Part shown: piece by piece, positions 1-8,800 of the stretch
Layout of the letters: each line of letters starts with the position of its first letter
Numbering within the stretch: the first letter of the stretch is position 1
Source of the DNA: Candidatus Didemnitutus sp.
GTDB taxonomy: Bacteria; Verrucomicrobiota; Verrucomicrobiia; Opitutales; Opitutaceae
NCBI GenBank assembly: GCA_023701285.1
Contig: JAMPXH010000036.1
Span: forward strand, 1-33,299
Length of the DNA: 33,299 bases
Direction of reading: 5' to 3'
Notes under the pieces: model-generated
What the model was told of the DNA's origin: nothing
What the model saw: the letters and a program-made list of their open reading frames with translations, nothing else
The model's database searches: none
Made by a program: the position numbers and the translations under genes

Positions 1-38
1 GTAGGGACACCGACCCCCACCTCCTGCATGATCCCGGC
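1..38 (-). repeat. 3'-flanking repeat, copy 1 (cut by window edge)
   Basis: Read on the minus strand, the bases directly after the stop codon of the FAD oxidoreductase match those after the dapL stop codon at the other end of the window. Over 41 positions counted from each TGA (41 down to 1 here, 33207-33247 there), 36 are identical and no gap is needed. Only the left arm of the hairpin seen in copy 2 lies inside the window, so the structure of this copy cannot be judged. Confidence 0.6.
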
Positions 39-1664
39 TCAGAGCGTCAGACGCGCACCGGCGGCAAGGAGATGGGCGCGCAGTTGGTCATACGGGACAT
101 CCTGCACGGCCGCGCCACTTTCAGTCGCGATCGCGGCCGCCGCACCCGCGGCCTGGCCCAGCATCATGAACACCGGCTCCATGCGGATCGACCCATATGC
201 CACATGCGACGCCGAGAGGCAGACCGGCACCAGCAGGTTGAGGCAGTCCCGCCGCTTCGGCACGAGCGCCTGATAACAGACCGGATAGGCCGAGGCCCCT
301 TCTCCGAACGCGCCTTCGAGCCGCAGCGTGCCCTGTTTGTCCACGAACAGGCTCACCAAGTGCGAATCGAGGGAGTAGGACGCGAGCGCCACCGGATCGG
401 GAATCCGGAATTTCCGCACGGTGTCCGCCTGCGTCATCACGTGGGTGCCGATCATGCGGCGCGCTTCGCGCACGTAGAGCTGGCGCGGCCAGTGGCCGTT
501 GTCGGCGAATTCGTCCTTCGGCAGGCCCCACTTTCCGACGGCCTCGCGCATGGCGGCGGGCACCCGCGGATCGTTCGCGAGGAACCAAAGCAGTCCTTGG
601 TCGTAGGTCCGGTGCTCCTTCCAGATCTGCTCGCGCTCCGCGTAGGACGCCTCCGCCCACGCATAACTTTTGCCGACGTAGTCGGTGGAAAAGAGATTCG
701 TGTTGTTGGAATCGGTCTTCCGATTCGGCATCGGCGTCAGCTTGAACAGGATCTTGCCCAGCGCCACCGACGGATTCGCCAGCAGGTGGCGCAGCACGAC
801 TTCGTATTCCAGCGGATTGTAGCCTTCCGGCTGGGGCACCGGCACGCGATTTCCCGGATCGTCCGTCAGGCACAGGCGGAAATTGTAGGCCTGCACGCGA
901 TGGTCGCCTTCGCCCTCCCAGCCGGGAGGCTGCGTCGCGATCCGCGGCAGCAACCCGCTCGACGGATCGCCCGCCACGACGTAAGGGCTGACGTGCGCCG
1001 CGCGGGTCGCCGACAAAAAGCGGATGCCCGCCAGCGGTTCGTTGTAGGTCGACTCGCCTTCGCGCCCGACGATGTAGCTCACGCCGGCCGCCGCCATGAG
1101 GTCGCCCTCATAGGTCGCATCGATGAAATAGCTCCCTTGATAGACTTGGCCGTCCTCCGTCTGAAACTCCCGGATGCGACCGTCCTGCTTGCGCACGCCA
1201 TCCTCGCGGTTGAGTCGCTGGGCCACGACGACGTCGACGCCGGCCTCATTCAGCAGACGCCGCAGGATTTCCTCCGCCACGTGCGGTTCGAAAAACCACT
1301 GGGCCTTGAACGACTCGGTCAGCGTGTCGGGGTGGCGCGGCACGTAGGCGGCGCGGGTCTCCTGCCGCCACACGGCCGGATCGAGGTAGTAGTCGTAGAT
1401 GCGGCGGAAAAATTCCAAGGCGAAGCCGCCGATCGTGCTCCTGCTCCCGATGTCCGACGCGCCGAGACCGCTGGCGATCACGCCGCCGAGATGGCCGTTC
1501 GGTTCGATCAGGATCACGGAACGCCCCATCCGCGCCGCCTGCACCGCGCTGGCGACTCCGCCCGGAGTCCCGCCGTAGACCACCACGTCAGCCTGCCGCG
1601 GCGCCGCCGCCAGCGGAACGACGGCCGAAGCGACCAAGAGGACGAGCAAGACGACGCGTTTCAT
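39..1664 (-). CDS. Secreted FAD-dependent oxidoreductase (FAD_oxidored family)
   Basis: This encodes 541 residues. The start at 1664 was chosen because it opens directly on a signal peptide (MKRVVLLVLLVASAVVPLAAA); the frame stays open upstream but reads as low-complexity arginine-rich sequence. After the signal comes a Rossmann-type FAD-binding motif, ADVVVYGGTPGGVASAVQAA, then a second glycine-rich stretch (NGHLGGVIASGLG). This is the N-terminal signature of the FAD_oxidored family (PF12831), common in secreted proteins of Verrucomicrobiota and Planctomycetota. A further motif near the middle (YFIDATYEGDLMAAAGVSY) is also typical. Substrates of this family are mostly unknown; oxidation of a sugar or sugar-derived compound is a guess from context. 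It is divergent from a glycoside hydrolase with a golvesin/Xly-type domain, a domain also found fused to FAD_oxidored proteins, so the two may share a carbohydrate-related role. Family assignment is firm, function is not. Confidence 0.85.
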   Translation of the reverse strand: MKRVVLLVLLVASAVVPLAAAPRQADVVVYGGTPGGVASAVQAARMGRSVILIEPNGHLGGVIASGLGASDIGSRSTIGGFALEFFRRIYDYYLDPAVWRQETRAAYVPRHPDTLTESFKAQWFFEPHVAEEILRRLLNEAGVDVVVAQRLNREDGVRKQDGRIREFQTEDGQVYQGSYFIDATYEGDLMAAAGVSYIVGREGESTYNEPLAGIRFLSATRAAHVSPYVVAGDPSSGLLPRIATQPPGWEGEGDHRVQAYNFRLCLTDDPGNRVPVPQPEGYNPLEYEVVLRHLLANPSVALGKILFKLTPMPNRKTDSNNTNLFSTDYVGKSYAWAEASYAEREQIWKEHRTYDQGLLWFLANDPRVPAAMREAVGKWGLPKDEFADNGHWPRQLYVREARRMIGTHVMTQADTVRKFRIPDPVALASYSLDSHLVSLFVDKQGTLRLEGAFGEGASAYPVCYQALVPKRRDCLNLLVPVCLSASHVAYGSIRMEPVFMMLGQAAGAAAAIATESGAAVQDVPYDQLRAHLLAAGARLTL

Positions 1665-1982
1665 GTCATGGGACGAGAGAAAGCCAGCTTGCTGCTTGCC
1701 GCGGCTTCGCCTCAGCGGCAACCCGCGCCGGTTGGGATTTCCTGCTGAACTGTTGGCTTCTCCCGCCCTGCCATTGCCGCGCCGATGAATCACGCCCGCA
1801 CCATCGAGCGTGCGCCGTTGCGACGAGTCGCGCCGCGGTCGCCGCGCGGCGACAGCGCCTGCGCCGCGGGCACAATGACGGGTTCGCCTAACTCGCGAGG
1901 GCGTTTTCCCAACCATTCGCTCCGATGTGGATTCCCGTATTCGCCCGGAGCCGTCACCGTGGATGCGCTGTTCTGCCATCCC
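1665..1982. promoter_or_regulatory. Divergent intergenic region (318 bp) with a 16-bp palindrome
   Basis: This gap separates the divergent starts of the FAD oxidoreductase and the glycoside hydrolase and must hold both promoters. I see no convincing -35/-10 pair. It contains a perfect 16-bp palindrome, GTCGCCGCGCGGCGAC, at 1838-1853, about midway between the two start codons. It could be an operator, but in DNA this GC-rich a chance palindrome is possible. No small gene is supported here. Confidence 0.35.
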
Positions 1983-4900
1983 ATGTCACCCCGCCCCGCC
2001 TTCTTTGCGACTCTGCTCGCGCTCGTCCTCCTCGTCGCCACCACCTCGGCCCATGCGGCCGCGACCGATCGCATCCTGCTCGATAACCAGACCGCAGACA
2101 GCCCGCACGTTTTCACGGCCACGGGCGCATGGACCGCGCAGACCGCACCCGCCGGTTTCCACGGCGGCGATTTCCTCGTCGCGGCCGCGGCGGCCGAGAG
2201 CACCGCCGCGCGTTGGCGGCCGAACGTCACGACCGCCGGCTATTACCGGATCTACGCGCGCTGGGCCGCCGCGCCGGATCGCGCCCGCCGCGCACCGCTC
2301 GAAATCAACTACGACGGCGGCGCCAAGACCGACGCGACCCGCACGCTCGACCAAACCATCAATGGCGGCGTGTGGGTGCAGGTCGGCACGTATTTTCTCG
2401 CCGCCGGCACCGGCAACTCCGTCGTCCTGCGCCCGGCGGCCGACGGCACGGTCGCCGCGGACGCGTTCCTGTTCGAACTCTCGCACGCCACGACCGTATC
2501 GCCCACGCAGGCGGCGTCCCTCACGCCGCGCGTAGAGTATGCCAACGCCGACTGGCGCCTCAATCCGCGCCAGGTCGATCTCGTCCGCACCGATTCCGCC
2601 GCCCCCGGCGTCGCGCCCCGCTTCGAACTGCGCGTGGCCGGCGAACCGTTCGAGGTGCGCGGTGCCTGCGGCCACGAAGCCGTCGCCCCCATCGCCGCGG
2701 CCGGCGGCAACACCCTCCGCATCTACAGCGTCAATCCGCTCGGCAACGTCGAGGACTACCTCAAGGCCGCCTCCGACGCCGGGCTCAAGGTCATGCTCGG
2801 GCTCTTCCTCACCGCCGCCGATCCGGGTCCCAACCGCGATTTCTACGAGGACGCAGCGAAGGTCGAGGCGCAGTTCAACGCCTTCAAGGCCCAGATCGAC
2901 GCCTACAAGCACTGCGAAGCGATCCTCGCCTGGTCGATCGGCAACGAGATCGACCCCGCCGACCATCCCAATCCCGCGCCCATCTACCGCGCCATCGACC
3001 AGATCGCCCGCTACATCCAGGACACCGATCACTATCATCCGACCGTCACGTCGCACGCCGCCTCCCATCAGAACAAGATCGCCGGCGTGAAGGCCTGGGC
3101 GCCGCACATCGATATCATCGGCATCAACAGCTACGAGCGGAACATCCCCAACGTTTACTCCAACGTCCTCGCCGCCGGCTGGACCGGCCCCTACCTCATC
3201 ACCGAATTCAGCGTCGAGCCCCCACAGCAGCGCCGGCTCGCCGAGGGCAACATGACCACGTTCGGTTCCGTCATCGAGCTGCCCAGCGCGGAAAAATTCG
3301 TCCGCCTGCCGAAGATCTACCTCGATCACATCCTCGCGCATGACGACCGCTGCCTCGGCTCCTTCGCCTTCAAGGGCGCCAAGGGCGCCTTCCGCATCAC
3401 GCACACGTGGTATCCGCTGCTCGACGAGAATTTCAAACCCACGCCCTCCTACGACGCCATGCGCCTCGCTTGGGGCGGACCGCCCGCCGCGTTCACCGCG
3501 CCGCAGGTCCACTCGATCACCATCAACGGCCGCACGCCGTCGCAGAGCGTCGTGGTCGACGACAACTTCACCGCCGCCGTCACCGTGTCCGCCGATCCCG
3601 GCGCGGAACTGGAATACGTCGTCGAGATCCGCCCCGAGGTTTCCATGTCGTCGAATTATCCGGCGCCGCCGCTCACGCACGTCGTGATCGAGCAGGACGC
3701 GAATGACCCCCGCGTGTTCCATGTCTTCCCGCCGGGCCTCGAGCCCAACACCGTTTACCGGCTCTACTACTACGTCCGCCAGCTCGATGCGTCGGCGCCG
3801 CACGGCTACAATGCCGTGGGCACGGCCAACATCCCGTTCGTCTTTGCCGGCACGGGCGAGGTGAACTTCGCCGGCGAGGTCGTCGCCGAATACCTCTTCG
3901 GCGCGAGCGGCGACTACACCAGCACCGTCACGTCGACGCTCGCCACCGCCGCGCCGCTCATTCCCGCCGCGGGCGGCAACATCACCGGGACGGGCTTCCA
4001 CTATTTCAAAAACAATTCCGACAACGGCATCCCCGAGTCCCTCGCCGCCGCACTCAGCTCGAACCACTACCTCGGCTTCACCGTCACGCCCGGCGCCGCG
4101 CCCGTGGACTTCCAGGGCCTGCGCTTCGAGTTCGGTCTCTCCAACAACACCTCCACGGCGGATCCCTACACCGGCTTCTGGGCGCTGTTCTCCAGCGCCA
4201 CCGGCTTCGCGAGCGCCAACCTGCTCGCCACCGGCAATTTTTCGCAGGCGAAGAGCACCGGCCCCGGCGCCACATGGCAGCAACCGCAAGCCCGCGCCCT
4301 CCTCGCCGATCGCGCCGCCCTGCAAGGCGTCGCCGGGCCCGTCGAATTCCGCCTCTATTTCTGGGACAACTTCGCCACCAGCACGAGCAACGCCATCATG
4401 CGCTTCGACTCGCTCGAACTGCTCGCCACGGGCACGCCGCCCGAACCGCCGGTCATCGCCACCCCGCCCGCCAGCCAGACCGTGGCCGAAGGCGAGTCCG
4501 CCCGCTTCTCCGTCAGCGTGAGCGGCACCGCGCCGTTCACTTATCAATGGCAGAAAGACGGAGCCAATCTCAGCGACGACGCCCGCCTATCCGGCACCGC
4601 GTCGGCCTCCCTTGCCATCAGCGCGACGCTCCCCGCCGACGCCGGCACCTACACCGTCGTCGTCAGCAATGCGGCCGACAGCGCCACCTCCCCCGCGGCC
4701 ACGCTGACCGTCACGCCGCTGCCGCCGACCGATGGCTACGCCGCGTGGCGCTCCGCCGCCTTCACGCCCGATGAACTTGCCGCACCCGCCCTCAGCGGCG
4801 CGCTCGCCGACCCCGATGGCGACGGCTTGGCCAACCTCGTGGAATACGCCCTCGGCCTCGACCCGCGCGTCGCGAGCAACACGAACGTCCCCACCGTAGC

Positions 4901-5117
4901 CGCGAGCGCCAGCGAGTGGACGTTCACCTACACGCGCCCCGCCGACCGCCCCGATCTCACCTACACCCTCGAATACTCGACCAACCTCACCGGTTGGAGC
5001 AGCGAGGGCCTCGTGCCCGAACGCACCGCCACCGGCGAGCGCGAGACCTGGCAGGCCCGCCTCCCGCTCGACACCGGTCCGAACGTGTTCTTCCGCCTCG
5101 CCATCACCCGCCCCTGA
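1983..5117 (+). CDS. Secreted multidomain glycoside hydrolase with golvesin/Xly-type domain and C-terminal tail module
   Basis: This encodes 1044 residues; the start at 1983 opens on a signal peptide (MSPRPAFFATLLALVLLV, cleavage near AHA-AAT). Residues about 27-165 resemble the golvesin/Xly carbohydrate-binding-like domain. Residues about 200-490 look like a GH2-type TIM barrel: the acid/base candidate is Glu322 in AWSIGNEID, the nucleophile candidate Glu408 in YLITEFSVE, a spacing usual for clan GH-A. Next come a fibronectin-like segment (about 500-625), a jelly-roll-like segment (about 630-815), an Ig-like domain (about 818-915, with YQWQKDG and DAGTYTVVVSNAA) and a tail of about 125 residues holding DPDGDGLANLVEYALGLDP and ending FFRLAITRP. 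The tail recurs in two other secreted proteins here. An extracellular beta-glycosidase acting on polysaccharide is likely; the exact substrate cannot be read from the sequence. It is divergent from the FAD oxidoreductase. Confidence 0.8.
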   Translation: MSPRPAFFATLLALVLLVATTSAHAAATDRILLDNQTADSPHVFTATGAWTAQTAPAGFHGGDFLVAAAAAESTAARWRPNVTTAGYYRIYARWAAAPDRARRAPLEINYDGGAKTDATRTLDQTINGGVWVQVGTYFLAAGTGNSVVLRPAADGTVAADAFLFELSHATTVSPTQAASLTPRVEYANADWRLNPRQVDLVRTDSAAPGVAPRFELRVAGEPFEVRGACGHEAVAPIAAAGGNTLRIYSVNPLGNVEDYLKAASDAGLKVMLGLFLTAADPGPNRDFYEDAAKVEAQFNAFKAQIDAYKHCEAILAWSIGNEIDPADHPNPAPIYRAIDQIARYIQDTDHYHPTVTSHAASHQNKIAGVKAWAPHIDIIGINSYERNIPNVYSNVLAAGWTGPYLITEFSVEPPQQRRLAEGNMTTFGSVIELPSAEKFVRLPKIYLDHILAHDDRCLGSFAFKGAKGAFRITHTWYPLLDENFKPTPSYDAMRLAWGGPPAAFTAPQVHSITINGRTPSQSVVVDDNFTAAVTVSADPGAELEYVVEIRPEVSMSSNYPAPPLTHVVIEQDANDPRVFHVFPPGLEPNTVYRLYYYVRQLDASAPHGYNAVGTANIPFVFAGTGEVNFAGEVVAEYLFGASGDYTSTVTSTLATAAPLIPAAGGNITGTGFHYFKNNSDNGIPESLAAALSSNHYLGFTVTPGAAPVDFQGLRFEFGLSNNTSTADPYTGFWALFSSATGFASANLLATGNFSQAKSTGPGATWQQPQARALLADRAALQGVAGPVEFRLYFWDNFATSTSNAIMRFDSLELLATGTPPEPPVIATPPASQTVAEGESARFSVSVSGTAPFTYQWQKDGANLSDDARLSGTASASLAISATLPADAGTYTVVVSNAADSATSPAATLTVTPLPPTDGYAAWRSAAFTPDELAAPALSGALADPDGDGLANLVEYALGLDPRVASNTNVPTVAASASEWTFTYTRPADRPDLTYTLEYSTNLTGWSSEGLVPERTATGERETWQARLPLDTGPNVFFRLAITRP
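4842..4933 (+). repeat. 92-bp near-identical patch of the shared tail module, copy A
   Basis: This stretch codes for part of the C-terminal tail of the glycoside hydrolase. It matches the reverse complement of 15531-15622 in the smaller matrixin gene at 86 of 92 positions by hand alignment, without gaps. Identity drops clearly on both sides, so the patch is much more similar than the flanking tail sequence. Confidence 0.85.
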
Positions 5118-5280
5118 GCGCCTCGCACGCCCGACGTAGGCAGCGTGCTCGCTAGCGCCCCAGATCAACCACGCGCGCACGCCCTGCCGCCCAAACTCAA
5201 CCGACCGAGCGTCCGCCCGACATGGGCTCAAGTCACCGCGCTAGCCGCTGACCCCGTCTGCCTGCCCCCCATTCCCGTCA

Positions 5281-5685
5281 TTATCTTGCCGCAAGCTTGG
5301 CCCGAAAGCCATCTACCGATATATTATAGGACGCCAACTTTCCTTCCATGATTGGTATTTCCGCATATAAACAATTACTTTTAGGGCTTCCTTCTATGAC
5401 TATTATTTTCAACTTAGGCCAAACAACATCACTCTGAGGACTGCGTTTCAATTTCGCCACCTGATGCATGAGACGGCGGCCTTCACCCTGGCGCCAGACA
5501 TCACGAATAATCCATGCGCCATCAGAATATTCACAAACATACACGTTTATAGCGTTTGCAACAAAGCACTCAAGCTCCATCTGGCGCTCTCGTTTTTTCG
5601 TGTAATTATTCCATTTAACACCAGATAAAAACGCAGCCAATAACGCAATGAAAACCAGCCACAGCCTATATTTTTTATAGCTCAT
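5281..5685 (-). CDS. Small AT-rich orphan, single-pass membrane or exported protein
   Basis: I do not recognise this 134-residue protein. From the start at 5685 it has a short basic N-terminus (MSYKKYRLW), one hydrophobic helix (LVFIALLAAFLSGV) and then a mixed soluble part of about 110 residues with three cysteines (LECF, VYVCEY, NCLY). This suggests a membrane-anchored protein with its C-terminal part outside the cytoplasm. In-frame ATGs at 5706 and 5760 are alternative starts; none has a clear Shine-Dalgarno. Base composition is striking: 5281-5700 is about 42% GC by hand count, against the mid-60s around it, and codons such as ATA, TTA and AAA are frequent. This suggests recent transfer or relaxed selection. 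It is convergent with the glycoside hydrolase, and 132 bp separate its start from the stop of the large matrixin. No function is assigned. Confidence 0.6.
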   Translation of the reverse strand: MSYKKYRLWLVFIALLAAFLSGVKWNNYTKKRERQMELECFVANAINVYVCEYSDGAWIIRDVWRQGEGRRLMHQVAKLKRSPQSDVVWPKLKIIVIEGSPKSNCLYAEIPIMEGKLASYNISVDGFRAKLAAR

Positions 5686-5755
5686 GATAGAAAGCCAAAG
5701 GGACATGGCTTGACTTTCGACAAGCAGCGTTGGCGAGCGACTGCTTCGACCGATT

Positions 5756-5773
5756 GGCACGACGCGTCGCGCC
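5756..5773 (-). terminator. Possible hairpin downstream of the large matrixin gene
   Basis: An almost perfect 18-bp palindrome (core CGACGCGTCG) lies 44 bp after the stop codon of the 2916-aa protein on the same strand. No T-tract follows, so it is at best a weak or Rho-assisted terminator. Confidence 0.25.
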
Positions 5774-5817
5774 GTGCTGCGGGGCGGCGCCGAGGCGATG
5801 ACGCTGGAGCATGATGT

Positions 5818-8800
5818 TCATGGCACGGTCACCTTCAGGCGGAAGAAGAGCGGGCCGGACGAACGCGGGTGGCGGGCGCGCCACGTGGCCCGGTCGCCTT
5901 CCGTCGCAACCCATTCGTGCGTGACGCCTTCCTCGCTCCATTCCTGCAGATCGGAAGAGATCTCGACGGCGTAGACGATGTCGGTGCGATCCGTCGGCCG
6001 CCTGTAGCTGAACGTCCACACCTCATCGCGCGCTTCGATCTGCGCATCCGATCGCTCATCGGTGGCGAGCGGATCGGTGCCGAGGGCGTATTCGAGCAGG
6101 TTCGACATCCCGTCGCCGTCGGGATCGGCATGCACACCGGCGATGGTATCGTTGCCCGATTGGGCGCGGAACGCCACGGTGCGCCACGACATGCGATTCG
6201 AGTTCACGTTGAAGGAGCGCTCGCTCCACACCGGCGCGTAAAGGCCCGCCCCGTCCTGCACAGCTCGCACGCGCACAAATCCGGCTCCCGTGAGCTGCAG
6301 GGCCCCACCTTCGACGACGGCCGGGCCTTCGATGACCGTGAACGTCACGGGCAGCCCCGAGCTGGCGGAGGCAAGCAACGGAACCGAGGCCGAGGTGAAA
6401 TCAATATCCGGCAACGCGGCGAACGATAGCGTCTGCGGGAGCGGCGTCACCGCCAGCGTCACCGGGAGCGAGGTGGCGCGGCCGGCCGCATTGGTGACCA
6501 CGACATCGTAGATGCCTGCGGTGGTGGCAAGCGCCTGCGGCAAGCGGAGCAACGGCGAGTCCGCACCGGGGATATCCTCTCCCGCTCGGCGCCATTGATA
6601 GCGGGCCGTTTCGTCATCGGACTCGACGTAGAAGGCGACGGCGTTCCCTGCGGTAATGCTGCGACCGAGCGGTTGCACCGTCGCTTGTGGTGCCACCGGC
6701 TTGGAGGGAATTGGCGTGTGGGTGATTCCCGCCACAAACATCCCGTTGCCGGCGATGATGCGTGACGCGGAGACGGCGGGGCCCGCCGACCACGTGGTGC
6801 CATCGGTTGACAACAGGAGTCGGCTGATACCAACGACGGCGAAACGTGTTCCATCGAACGCGACGTCGTCGGTGGATCCGTTGCTTTGCGACGAATACCG
6901 CTCGGTCCATGTGAGGCCGTCCGGCGATGTAGAGATTTTGCCATTCATCGCAGCGACGAAGAGGCCCTTACCAAAGAGAACGCGCCCCGCCCAAACAGAG
7001 ACGGGTGTCCAGTTCACCAGATCGGCGGACGCAAACGCCTTCCACGCTGTGCCGATGACGTAGCGTCCGTTTCCAAACGCGACGCTCGAGAGGTATTCCG
7101 GCTCGCCCACTGAACGCAGGGTCCAGCTCAAGCCATCGGCCGATGTGGCGAACTGTCCCGACCGGCCGAGCGCAAAGAACTGGCCGTTGACCCATTGGAT
7201 ATTCAACAACTCGCCGCTGAATTGCGGGATGGTGCGTGACTGCCACGTTTGCGTATCGGTGGAACTCCAGTAGACACCACTTCCTGAACCATCGATCGCG
7301 AGATAGCGCCCGTTGCCGTAAGTAAAGGCGTTTATTGTCTGTCCGCTGACGCCAGTGGGCATCCGAGTCCAGCGGGCGGCGTTCTCCGAGGTAAATTGCG
7401 CGCGACCGCTCCCCGAAAGCAGGAAGCGCCCGCCACCAAATCCGAGTGCGCCGCCGCCCGAATGCGCCCCGGCACGCAAGTGCCAGTTGTCGCCGTCCAC
7501 CGAAACATGGATCGCGTTTTCGCCGATCGCGACGGCCAAACCGTCGCGGCAGAAGAGCGCGCGCAGGCCCACGCCGGGGGGATTGGCTCGCGTCGTCCAT
7601 TGCTCGCCATCGGTGGAGACGACGTGTTGGCTGCCATCGGTGCCGAGAATATATCGTCCGTGCAGGGCAATCGCTGATTTGAAGCGCAACTCCGGGAGGC
7701 CGGGCACCTGCGCCCATTCCGTGCCGTTTTCCGAGAAGAAGACCAAACCCGGCGTGTCGGTAAACGCGAAGTAGCGGGAGCCGGCCTGAACGACGCGGGT
7801 GAGTGACGTGCTGTTGGAGGGCAGAACCAGATTGGTCCAGGCGAGCCCGTCAGCGGAAAGCATGACGGCGGCCGTCGCTGTTCCGGAGATCATTTGCCCA
7901 CCGACCGCGATAAATCGCGTGCCGTCATGCAGGACGGACGTGATGCCGACTTGGGTGCCGAGAGGTTGGGTCGACCAACTGGTTCCATTTGTCGAGACGA
8001 ACACCGAACCCGTGGTGCCACCCGCGACGAAGCGACCTGCGCCGTATGCCAAGCCGCGACCAAAGGATGTCCCCATGGCGAGCGTCCACGTGGCGCCATC
8101 GATCGAAGTGTAGAAAGACGCCGACCGACGGCCCACATAAAGTCCGTCGGCGAACGCCAGTTCATTGACGCCGGTGTCGCTGCGGGAGAGCACCTGCCAT
8201 TCGATTCCATCGGAGGACCACAGGTTCGGCGTGAGATAGCGGCCGTTCACGAAGAACGTGTTCGCCTCGTCGCCCTTGACCGGCAGCCGTTCCCGCCAAG
8301 GCGTCACGGCCGCGGCGCGACTGTCGACAGAGCCAAACGGGTTGCTCACGCGCACCCAATAGCGCTCCACCGTCCCCACGTGCGTCGGCGTGAAGTAACC
8401 GCCGCCGGTCGCATCGGTGATCGGCGCCGAAACATCGCCGGCCGCGCCGCGATACCACTGGTAGCTGAGTGGAGCGGCGCCCGAGACCGCCACGCTCAAA
8501 TGCGCGGCTTCCCCATGCCGTGTGTCGACGTCCGCCGGCTGGGTGGTGATGGTGGGCGGTGCGCCGATGGACACGGTGACGGTGCCACTGTTGATCGATC
8601 CCGCATCATTGGAAATGCGCACCCAGTATCGCCCCGTCTGCGTGAGCGACGGCGTGGTGAACGCAGCCGAGGTGGCGCCCGCGATCGGTTGCGAAAAATC
8701 GCCGGTGCTGCCGAGGAACCACTGGTAGGTGAGATTCGTGCCGCTCGCCGCCACGGTGAGCGTGGCGGTGCTGCCCGCGGAAATTTGCGCGTTGCCGGGC

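Noticed and set aside
1986-4547. Long open frame antisense to the glycoside hydrolase
   Set aside because: Its translation is low-complexity (Gly, Arg, Glu, Val-rich) and has no family features. It is the mirror of a high-GC gene with clear domains. The same applies to long antisense frames at 22963-25302 and 31893-33281.
5118-5280. Inverted repeat GCTAGCGC (5151-5158) with GCGCTAGC (5238-5245) after the glycoside hydrolase
   Set aside because: The arms are only eight bases and 79 bases apart, and no T-tract or second copy was seen. Not enough for a terminator or mobile-element end.
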